Assembly: GCA_911728455.2 (NCBI GenBank)
Contig: OU452239.1
Location: forward strand, 951,986-1,015,985
Source: Marthasterias glacialis
Taxonomy: Eukaryota; Echinodermata; Asteroidea; Forcipulatida; Asteriidae
DNA length: 64,000 bases
Direction: 5' to 3'
Below, piece by piece: positions 12,601 through 22,000 of this stretch (the first letter of the stretch is position 1; the number at the start of each line of letters is the position of its first letter). The notes below the pieces were generated by a model, which did no database searches, was not told the origin of the DNA, and was given only the letters and a program-made list of their open reading frames with translations. The position numbers were made by a program, and so were the translations under genes.

Positions 12601-15600
12601 CTGCTCGTGACTGTAGCTCCTCAGTCTCTGTGTCTAGTATCCCATCAGAAGGAGATGCTGATGAGGTTGAGGTTACCCTCTTCAGGTAACCCTCACGCCT
12701 CCCTGGTCCCTCAACCCTGTCTCGTCTTCCCTCAGTAATAGATGCTGATGAGGATGATGCTACCCTCCCAAGGTAACCCTCACGCCTCCCTGGTCCCTCC
12801 ACCCTGCCACCTCTGCCTCTTCCACTCCTCTGAGGTATCTTGTCTTGTATTGCATCCCTTGATGAGGCGCTTGTGAGATCACCGAAGTCCAAAGGTGTTG
12901 ATGTCCGTGAGGGAGGAGACAGCCACCAGAAGTCTTTGCTGGCAGCACCCGCCTGTTTGTCCTGTTGCCGTTCTTGTCGGCTTTTTGGTTCACTGTAGCG
13001 AAACCTCTGGATGTATCTTTTGCAAATTGAAATGAGAAACTTTTCATAATATCATAATAAAAATATGCAGTTCTTATATAGCGCTATATCACACCCAAAG
13101 GTATCTCAAAGCGCTCATTATTGTTTTTTTTTTCTACAAGGTACGTAGAGCTTTGTTGGAATTATAACACTCATTTATTTACATAGCACCATATAATGGT
13201 TTACAAAGTACTGTGGGGCAATCTGCAGCCAACCAAACCAGGAAAATCGGGAAAAAATCCTTCCCTTAACGATAGTGTACCAGGTTCTTTAATGATCATT
13301 ACAAGCAACTGGTCCTCTCTCATTCATCTTTGATCTTATGACATGTTTAACAGTCGGGCAGTTTAGAGTGACCGTGTAAAACACAATTTATTTGAAGTGG
13401 GATCTCGTCAAAACACTTGCATTTTGACAAGCGCAGGCTAGCGTGCGTGCGCAAAGCAGTCACTTATGGGAGCCAATCAGCATTATGTGTCAGTGCTTCC
13501 TGTCTAGGGGTTAGTGATGAAAGGGATCGACACAATGGCTGCCGATGATAGCAGGGCTTGATCACCAACCACAGTTACTCACTTGGCAAGGGTTGACCCT
13601 TCAGCTGGTAGAGGCCTTGATTGCTGTACTCCTGTCCCTGGCTTGTTATATCTATTTCTCCATTGAGCTAGATAGTCAGTTCCCGTTGACGAGGATGAAG
13701 ACAAGGTGTTTCTGCCGGCTCCAGGAACTGCATCAAAAAGATCAATAAGCGTTATCACCCTCCTACAATTGGTAACATTGTACGGTAGAAAAATGTGCAT
13801 CGAACTGACTGTGCAGATGCGTGGCTGTTATTACCCAATGATACCTTTAATATTAAAGGCTGGTATGCTGTAGTCATTCAAAGCCATATTGGATGTCACT
13901 GAATGGTCAGACAGTAGGAGGGTTGACTGTGGACTGTGTAAATGTATTCATCGCATGACATCATACATGTATTGCACGCTGGCGTATTGTACTTGATCAT
14001 TCAAAACCACATTGGATGATATTGAATGGTCAGACAGTAGGAGGGTTGACTGTGTATTGTGTTAATATCACTACTACTGACCTTTTAAGTGTGGTTTGGG
14101 GATACACCATATGTACATAAAACTCTCTTACTGATTTGTGGTGGTTCTGAAAAGAACCAGTGGTTTTTCTCCTGAAAACAATCAAGCATGCTAATCAAAA
14201 CATCGAGTTGTTAAACCACTGTTTTGTTTTTCTTTTCAGAACTACAATGTACCACAACTCGCACAGGTTGTATTCCCACCATGCAACATTTCAAATCTTC
14301 ACTACTGACCTTTGCTGATTTCATTTCTCTGAGTTGGGGTTGACAAAGCAGGTGCCTGATATTCTCCCGGACTGTCAATTGTTGATGGTCGCTCGCTCGT
14401 CGGCCAGGATTCGTCAAATTTGGAAGATGTATTGCCAGGACTTGGTGTGTCATGTGTGGGTAATTCTTTGGCTAACATCGTGTTCCTTTTTCTGAGGAAT
14501 TCTCTCTCAGCTGGACTTGTCCTTTCAACTGGTTTAGTTTGGTAGGATGATGAAGAGATGGCGACATTCTTTGGCACTCGCGTTGGGCTCAGTTTCGTCT
14601 GAAGATTGTGCAAGGAAATAAAATGGAAAATTATAATGTCTTTGAAGTTGTATATTTGATTTGTGGTAACACCATGTGATTATATCTACTTATATATATA
14701 CAGCAAATTGTTCTTAAAAGAACTTGTCCTGTTGTTATTTACTACCGGGGAGTAGATTTCGGAATTCGGGGACAGCTTAGTTCTGTTAAGAACTGTCCTC
14801 CTTATTAAGTAGGCCTACTACCTGGGGAGGTAGGAAATTGACCGGAACTACTACTACTTTTGCTTAGTGGATCGAGGGGACTTCTCAGGATACCTTCACT
14901 GCTGCGGGGTGAGTCATTAATTGGTCTCATTGTTTAGACTAGTCTGCTCTGGTCATCGTCAGGAGATGATGTGACGATGTCAGGAGACGATGACTAGAGC
15001 AGGCTAGTCGAAACATTGAAACTAATTAATGACTCACTCCGCGGCAGTGAAGTTATCACGAGAAGTCCCCTCGATCCACTTTAAGCGAAAGTAGTACCGG
15101 CCGATTTCCTACCTTCCCAGGACAGTTCTTTTCAGAACTAAGTTGTCCCCCCGAATTCTGAAATCTACTCCACGGTAGTAGAATAATAACAAGACATTTC
15201 AAAGGGCACCAAGGCAAGGACCGGCCAGGGGCAACTGCCTCCAAGAAGCATCGGACTTGCATTGGAGTACCTGGTCCTGATCAACACTGACTGTACCTGT
15301 TTCTCATTTTCTGAAAGTTGTTTTTGGAGACTTGGATGATAATGAGCCGGAGGTAGAGGTTCGTCCTTAAACGGGTTGGTTCTACAGACATTCAAAAATG
15401 ATAAATAAGTAAAATATATTACTTTGCTGGAAATGTACAGTATAAAATTGGGAAACTAGACAAAAGAGAACTGCCTAGAGTGCATTATACAGAATTAGAC
15501 CCAGTAACTGGAGCGCTGTACACCTTTTTTGAGATTTTGATTTATCTGCCTGGTTGTATGACAGATAAAGTCAAAATCTGTGGGGCCTACACTACAGCAA

Positions 15601-15915
15601 GTACAGCGCCCCACTGGCATGACTGGCAGTGGCTACTGCAACTGGGCAGACTTAATTACAAAAGGGGGACAAATGACAAACAGACAACAGTGAAACAAAA
15701 ATGCACATTATTCTAAACCTAAGTAAAAGTGTTTTCTTTTAAAAAATAAATTCACACACACTTCAATTCAAACAAAAATCAATTTAAGCTCAATCTCAAT
15801 CAGACAAAAGTCAATGACATTCATTTTGACAAGCAACAACACAAAATTAAAAGTTTGAATATGATTGGATCTAACTTAGTTACCCATGATGGCTTTGAAA
15901 GAAAAGTGTTTCCAT
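6675..15915 (-). CDS. proser3: PROSER3-like protein, complete nine-exon model, 876 residues
   Basis: Exons, 5' to 3' on the minus strand: 15915-15884, 15381-15297, 14598-14310, 13727-13583, 13016-12582, 12382-12085, 11668-10619, 10455-10326, 6841-6675 (stop TGA at 6677-6675). All phases join, with no internal stop. The start ATG has a good Kozak context (G at -3, G at +4), but exon 1 encodes only ten residues and is the least certain. Landmarks are TDYLAQWRNRYNKP, KYIQRFRYSEPKSRQERQQ followed by DFWWLSPP, RPEEDILHQWRVRRRLEEA, a run of about nine Glu, and a charged C-terminal helix containing LLQLLRRRRAQ. Short helical motifs in a Ser/Pro-rich disordered background fit PROSER3, a poorly characterised protein linked to cilia and centrosomes. 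That name is from memory of motif style and needs a search. It lies head-to-head with the dynein gene. Confidence 0.6.
7702..7882. mobile_element. Fold-back MITE-like element
   Basis: The left end reads TTATAGACTTTTATCATG and the right end is the near reverse complement, CATGATAAAGGTCTATT. The inner arms share a CATCTTG word. There is no coding capacity. Target-site duplication is unclear. Confidence 0.55.
8690..9850. repeat. 104-bp minisatellite, about 11 copies
   Basis: Successive copies of GGTATGCCTGATCCCATG are spaced 103-104 bp apart (for example 8791, 8895, 8999, 9102). Units share AGTTTACTAGTGCAGTCCTC and AACTCAACACCCAAACTG with few substitutions and one-base indels. More diverged relatives lie at 6945-7315. 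The array sits inside the last intron of the PROSER3-like gene. Confidence 0.95.
9936..10108. repeat. Dispersed repeat H (related copy at 27513-27690)
   Basis: It shares, in opposite orientation with 27513-27690, words such as GGGCATGCTGGC, AGAGAAATTGTACAAGGGCA and GGCAGGCCTTTGCTGGCC. It is flanked by the word AGGCCT at both ends. Non-coding and of unknown class. The open frame across it is incidental. Confidence 0.7.
11808..11975. mobile_element. TTAA-flanked MITE, 168 bp
   Basis: A 25-bp perfect terminal inverted repeat starts AAGGGGCTGTGTCGTCATGA, and the right end is its exact reverse complement. Both ends sit in TTTAAA and so are bordered by TTAA, the target duplicated by Kolobok- and piggyBac-type transposases. 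It lies in an intron of the PROSER3-like gene (11669-12084) and has no coding capacity. Confidence 0.75.
12654..12809 (-). repeat. 87-bp tandem duplication inside PROSER3-like exon 5
   Basis: Two copies of a unit begin at about 12654 and 12741 on the plus strand. On the coding strand each encodes RVEGPGRREGYL followed by a Ser-rich stretch. The frame is preserved because 87 is divisible by three. The copies differ at several sites, so the duplication is not brand new. Confidence 0.8.
13055..13335 (-). repeat. SINE-B tail fragment
   Basis: It contains the words AGTTCTTATATAGCGCTATA and TTTACAAAGTACTGTG, matching the 3' part of the minus-strand SINE-B copy at 40508-40925. The tRNA-like head is not visible. 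Confidence 0.6.
13876..14070. repeat. About 120-bp tandem repeat, two copies
   Basis: Two units begin near 13876 and 13999, each with ATTGAATGGTCAGACAGTAG and GAGGGTTGACTGTG. The same unit forms arrays at 29594-30010 and 56075-56300. Confidence 0.85.
14650..15205. mobile_element. Large compound palindromic element
   Basis: The two halves are imperfect reverse complements around about 14950. The left half has TCGAGGGGACTTCTC and the right half has GAGAAGTCCCCTCGATCCAC. AGTAGATTTCGGAATTCGGG on the left pairs with a CCGAATTCTGAAATCTACT region on the right. A single right-half-like copy is at about 32460-32670. It lies in an intron of the PROSER3-like gene. Confidence 0.65.
15495..15625. mobile_element. 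Short fold-back element
   Basis: The ends read ACTGGAGCGCTGTAC and GTACAGCGCCCCACTGG, imperfect reverse complements. Inner words ATTTTGATTTATCTG and CAGATAAAGTCAAAAT also pair. Non-coding. Confidence 0.6.
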
Positions 15916-17086
15916 AGCTCGTCAATTAAAAAAGGCTACATGTCGTGTCAGACTGAGAGTGAGAGATTGGCTTTTGAGCTCATGTTCATCACATCACCGA
16001 CTTATTTCTTCCTCCATAGAGACCAACACCAGTAAGTAGTTTACATCAAAGATTAATCTTTGGTTTACATAGGGGCAGCAGAAGACATATCCGAAGAAAT
16101 GTTCAGCCGCGAGCAGCGCCAGCTCTGGAACATTAATAAACTTTACCAAGTCTGTCTTGTTTCCCTTTTTCCCGGCAAGCCAACAAAAATGGGACATGAA
16201 TGGATTTGGTCAATTATATGTGATACAAAGGGACAATGGACCCATTATCTGGGTACAATTATTTGGTCGGAAGGATGTGGGCTGGAAAAAATTTAATTGA
16301 GTAATTTTGTTTCAAAAAAGAAAAGGAAAAAAAAAAGATTATTGGGACATACACAAAATGAAACACCAGTGGTGGCTGTTTTTTACTTACAAAATTATAA
16401 AATAAATGTATCACACTGTCTTCAGGATTTTATCTTCAAATAAATTCAACACTGTTGAGACTTTATTAAGTGGGCCGGAATTCGGGGGGATTTCAAGGTC
16501 AACAGATTGAAAAACAAAAACAAAGAACAAAACAAAAACAGAGGACTTTTAGAAGTTTTAAATAGCGCCCTCTTTTGGCATGGCGTTCTTGTTTTTCGGA
16601 TACGTTGGATGAATGTTTCCACTGTTGGCAGTGAATGAAATAAATGGGTCATTTTCAGTTTCTACTCGGAACTGCTGGGAATTGTAAGCTAAATAATAAA
16701 TGATTAATTGATATTCAAGCAAAATTCGAGACTACGCAAAAAGATTCTGTTTCACTCGGGCCCAGTAAAACAAAGAGCTTAAACTGTTGCAGCTTTAACT
16801 TTCTTTGAACCGCCAGGTTTTTAAAAGTTTATCATTTTGTTTGTTGAAAAATAGTAGTTTACTTTACTCCAATAAGAACGTCTCGATCAAAATGTAAATT
16901 GTAAAACCTTAATAAAATATGTAAATTTATAAATGTTTTACACACGTTAATGATAAGATAACATTTTAGGACTAAAACAAAAAATTATGATAGCAAAATG
17001 TGCTATAATGTAATTTCAAATGCTAAAATTTATCATTTTTATTTTATAGCGTTGAACTAATTGGATTAAATTACGTATGCAAATGA

Positions 17087-17100
17087 GTTTCGCTGGCAAC
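17087..17100. promoter_or_regulatory. X-box-like RFX site
   Basis: The sequence GTTTCGCTGGCAAC approximates the RFX X-box (RYYNYY, short spacer, RRNRAC). The right half-site GGCAAC is perfect and the left has one mismatch. RFX factors control ciliary genes, and both flanking genes look ciliary, so a shared site is plausible. No conservation data are available. Confidence 0.3.
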
Positions 17101-18022
17101 CGGGAAATCAACAATATGGCGGTTTTGAGATTGTATGGAGGCGTTGAAGTTGAGAAAAGTATGCCAAACTTTGTTGCCTGTTAAAATCACTATGACCAAG
17201 TTAATACATTGAACGAATCAAAGAGGTAACGAACAATTTATTTATTGTGTATGCCACTCGTCAACATCACAGTGTTTGCAATGAAAAGTTGTTTTTCTCG
17301 GTTTAGGTTGGGAAACTTTTGTCGTGGTAAACAGTAACTCCACGATTTCAGGTCTGGTACCCTCCCTTCATCATATGTTCATCATGCGTTTACTGAGTAT
17401 TTTTATGATGGGTTTCCTGCTGTGGTCAGACAACACCAAGCAGATTAAAATTTACTGAGTGCTTTTTAATTAAAACTTGTAAAGACACATAAACAAAGTG
17501 ATTTCTAGCTAAGTCATTGTAAGTTAAGCCCTTATTGGCAAGCCTCATGTCATAATTAATAATTGTTTGTTGATCGAAGTGTCGTGGCTGAGTGGTCTGG
17601 TGGTGGTCTACACTATAGCTCGAGTCACTGGACTCACGTTTTTGTTCTGGCGTTGTTGGTAGCCCCACTCACTACGACAGACTATAAAGACCATGAAGAC
17701 TTGAGTAAGACAAGACTAAGACTCAAGGACAAGAGTGTGGCGAAGGATTTTTGACATCTGGTATATCCTTAGCCACACTTCGAGCCCTACTCCTAGAACT
17801 ATGAGGTTTCGTTCCGCTATCGTCTCCACGAACCTCATACTCATAGAGTGACATGTACAAAATCCTATTCGAAACTTTCTGCCCTTCACGTTTACATGGC
17901 TACAGTTCTTTTTTGAAATCAGATCTCGCCAAAACTAGGCTCTATGTGTTCTTTCAACTCTCATCGAGCGTTGCACTGGTCCAGAAAATCCACTCCGCAA
18001 ACTAAAAGTTGTTAAAAAGTGA

Positions 18023-18223
18023 TAAATTCTCACCGTAACTCAGATCCCATTCAAACAGTATTGCAACAAATATGGCGACCGGAGTTTCAAAATTAACTGG
18101 TATGCGGAACCAGCCAATAGGACCAGCGCACCGCATACCAGCATACCAGTTAATTTTGCAACTTCGGTCGCCATATTTGTTGCAATACTGTTTGAATGGG
18201 ATCTGAGTTACGGTGAGAATTTA
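18023..18223. repeat. Near-perfect long inverted repeat (hairpin)
   Basis: The left arm starts TAAATTCTCACCGTAACTCA and the right arm ends TGAGTTACGGTGAGAATTTA. Pairing continues through GTTGCAATACTGTTTGAATG for more than 60 bp with a short loop. It could be a recent fold-back element. It is non-coding, 0.8 kb upstream of the dynein ATG. Confidence 0.85.
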
Positions 18224-19032
18224 GACTTATCTCAGCTTCCTTCCAGTGCAGTCAGTGCTTTGGATGTTGAAGTTACCTAATCCTAGGATATGAGGTTTTT
18301 ACACGAACCTCATATTGGGCCATACATCAAAGGTCAAACTATAGTAAATCCTATTTGAAACTTTTTACCCGTCACATTTTTGCACCTAGAGATCCTGCTG
18401 AAAATGGGCTCTATGCATTCTTTGTATTCTCAGCGAGCGCTTAAAATTTCCAGCAAATTCAATCGGAAAAGTAAAATATTTTAAAAAGATAATTTCTTAT
18501 CGTCATTCAGAATCCTTAAGTCAGCATCGCCTTTCGAAAACAAATACAGCCGTTTAATGTATAACTCACAGACCGTTAGATATTGTGGACCAGCAATGCG
18601 CGCAGCCTGCCAGCGTTACCAGCATGCTTGCATTCATGCTGGGGAGATTGAACTTCATGCAACAGACGTCGGACTTTAAATTGTGACTGATTTGGTGTGG
18701 ATGCTACATGTAGTTTGTCCGATGACTTTTGGCTGGCTACAATGAAGCCAACTGGTATGCTGCGCGCAATGCTGGTCCACAGCATTCAAAGATTTCTTTT
18801 CCCCATTGTAATTTTTTTGCAGTGCACAGAAACTTTAGGCCTATAGTTTGGATTTAAGAATGTTTCTAACTTGTGCAAAGCTCCTGCGGGCCTTTTCCAA
18901 ATCTTGGCTCCAGATATGCAACAAGACAAATAAAAACCTTTGCAATTTTTGTTTATTTGCAGATAATTCCCACTAATGATGTGTGTCTTCCAAGTAACCC
19001 AAAATCAAGACTAGTCCAGCCTGTCAAATAAG

Positions 19033-22000
19033 ATGGAAGTTGATGAGAGACTACGATTTCTTGAGACTAGAATTACTTCAAGCCTCAGGCCTCGTAATGA
19101 TGACCTTAAAGCCCTCTTTGCCAGTGATGAAAACCGGTATGTTCCAATTTTAATTAAAAAAGAACCCCATTTACGTCTCAAGTCTACCCATTCTGATATA
19201 TTCACCCAGGAAAATTTTTTTTTTTCTTTTCTTTCCATTGTCCCTGTGATTAACATTCTCCCATAGACTTTGTACACAAAATTCCTTGTGGAAAATCCCT
19301 CTGTGTAGACAAAATATTCTTGGACTTTGCAGACCTTTTTGAAATCACTCTTAGGCCATGAAGCGTCTGTTGCCTTGGTCTTGGCCTTTGTGCCCCAAAA
19401 GTTGAAAAAGAAACCGTCCTTGCCCTCTCGAAGATGAAATTTCAGGCCTGACTGTGTAACAATATTTCTGGTCCAGTGAAAGTTCCGAGCTATAAAGCCC
19501 CGTAGCTTGAAAGAGAGTCTCTTGAATTTGATCCCAACAGCCATTCCTTCTTGGAGTTCTGCAACAATGAAGATGTCCGTCGCCTCTTCATCTTCACCAA
19601 GGAGCCCAAGAACACCCTTGTGGCATCTCTGTCGCCACCCACAGGGCTCCGCAGCAAGGCAGTGTTCTTCCTGAAGACCAATCAAGCTTCGAAGCTAACC
19701 AAGGACAACATTAAGACTGACGTGGTGTACACAGACTGTGACACAACGTCACTGACACAGCTGGATCTGCTGTCTAGAGAGGTAAAGCAAATAGGAGGGA
19801 CAATAGACCTTATGCACATGACGTCATTTGAGTAGGGCGCCCTCGCCTAGAGGTCAAAATGAGGTCGTTCATTGGCCAATCCTGTGCGCCGCGCGTACAA
19901 ATCTCTGCGTTTCCATTCTTACATCATCGATTTACCTCTAAGATGGCGGCGTGATGACGTCAATGCATAAGGTCTATGTCTCTAACTGCCAGGCGATCCT
20001 GGTAGTCTAGTTGGTAAGACATCAGCTCTAGAATGGCGGGGGTCGTGGGTTCGAATCCCATCCGGGGAATATGTCTGTGGAATTTTTTTCACAGGATTGA
20101 GAAATTACTGAGTATACAGTCCTAAACACACATTGGTAAAGGGGTAACAAACAAAAAAATAATCATTTATCCCCGATGCAAAAATTAACATCTATTCTGA
20201 GGGACAATGCTGATTGGGAAAAGAAATTATTTTTATGTTATTTTTGTTCTATGTAATATTTAGTATTTGAACTGGGTGACCCATTTTACTACTACTACTA
20301 CTAACCATACTCAGTTATTATGTGCGCTTTTCCCACCACAAGGACGTCCTGAAGTAGATTTACCTTTGTGGAGGGCACCTCTAGGAAGAAAGAATAAAAT
20401 TGTACTGAACATTTCAAGGGGCACCAAGGCTAAGTGATGACGTCAGATTTTCATTTACCATTCACGTTTTCTTCAATCTCTTGTCATAATTACTTTAAAG
20501 GTGTACCTTCCCCTGCTGTGTACTGATGGCCTGTTGACCTATGGAGGGGTCAGCGCTGATAAGCTAATGGACATCCTGCATAGAATGATGGGTAATGTGG
20601 AGGTCACCGAAGGCAATGTCGAGGTAAATATAGCCTAGTCCGAAGTACTGGCTTGGGTGGTAGAGGGAAGGGGCAAGTTTAGCCACGAGGTTTTTCTAAA
20701 AAAAGGATGCCAATGTGAACATGCTTAGATAACAGATTTTATAATATTTTTACGTAATGTAAAATATTGTCTTATTTACTACAGGGTGATATAATTTTAC
20801 CACTGCCCTCTATTGAGGTGTTAGCGGAGGCTGCAGCACTGCCTACACGGAGGACAGCAGTCATCCACGTACTGGAGTCGTCTGTCATTGGCTGGATCAA
20901 ACAGATAAAGGTCAGCTGAGGTCAAATTAAAATACCGGTTTCATTTTGTATCCTTGGACAAGACATTTAACTATAATTGCCCCTGATCACCCAATGGGTA
21001 AATGGGTGCCTGCAAGGGAAGAAATTGTTGATGTGAATGATTGGCAACCTGTGTGCCTGTTATACTGCCGTTGCTGCATACTCCTAAGGAGTTGAGATGG
21101 TTTCATGAATGCTCAAGGCCCATTGACAGTGGCGTGACCAGAAGGGGTCAGCCCCCCCCACTCAGAACCCTTGCCCCCCCCCCCCCCTACAACAACAAAA
21201 AGAGATTGAAAAAATGCACAAATAAATAGTATGATACATTAAATAGTCCACCCCCCCAAAATGAAAAATTAAAATAAAAAAAAATAAAAATGTCTTTGCC
21301 TCCCCTTGCCCCCAAATTGAAATGTCTGGTTTACGCCTCTGCCCAATTGAACAGGGGCTAGTGATAGTGTAATGTACTTTGATAAAGTAATTATAAGAAC
21401 CTAATAAATGCTTTATATTATTATTCTTCTTCTTGACCTCTGACATCCTTAAAGACGTTACCGTGCTATGTAATGCTTTTGTCAGGTTCCTTATTACAGT
21501 TTGCCAAGCAAGAAACTTTGCTAAGTAATATTTTCTATATTTTCTACGTATATTCTCTTTTCAACAGCTTCGGAATGGAGCATTTTCATTTGTAGAAACA
21601 TTTTTGGAAGTAAATGAAAACATTACTGTTGTATCGAAAAGATTTTCATACTGGTTATTTTTCCTATGGGTTTCATATTTTTTATTTACCTCTTGCTACT
21701 TTTCGGTAATTCCGCAGCTGCTTCTGAAACATGAGCCACTGGGTGACCTTCGACATCAGTTTGGCCCCCGACCCTTGCCCTTAGATGAGGTGTCAATGTG
21801 GAAAAGTCGCCACATGCAGCTCGTATCGATTAACACGCAGCTGGATTCACCAGTTGCAAGTGATATTCTCTTGAACCTGGATGAGGCCAATAGCACCTAC
21901 TCGCATTCCTTTCATAACGTACGAAAGGACATCTCTCAGGTGAGTAAACATAGTTCATTCTTACCGCAAAAAAAGAATCTGGAAGTGCTGATTGAGTCAT

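Larger units (their letters stand above)
15916..19032. other. Head-to-head intergenic interval with candidate shared promoter region
   Basis: This separates the start codons of the PROSER3-like gene (minus) and the dynein gene (plus). It holds an X-box-like site at 17087-17100, a possible non-coding dynein leader exon near 17100-17225 ending at AGAG|GTAACG, and the hairpin at 18023-18223. A CAG acceptor at 18960 sits 72 bp before the dynein ATG and could begin the first coding exon's 5' UTR. A short ATG frame at 17115 has 19 codons before a stop. Confidence 0.4.

Noticed and set aside
17115..17174. ATG frame of 19 codons (MAVLRLYGG) as dynein start
   Set aside because: Splicing it to the 18961 acceptor reaches a stop before the 19033 ATG; at best it is an upstream open frame.
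19990..20070. Possible tRNA gene with A-box and B-box
   Set aside because: The arms do not close into a proper cloverleaf, and the same head plus tail recurs at 39 and 44 kb, so it is a SINE.
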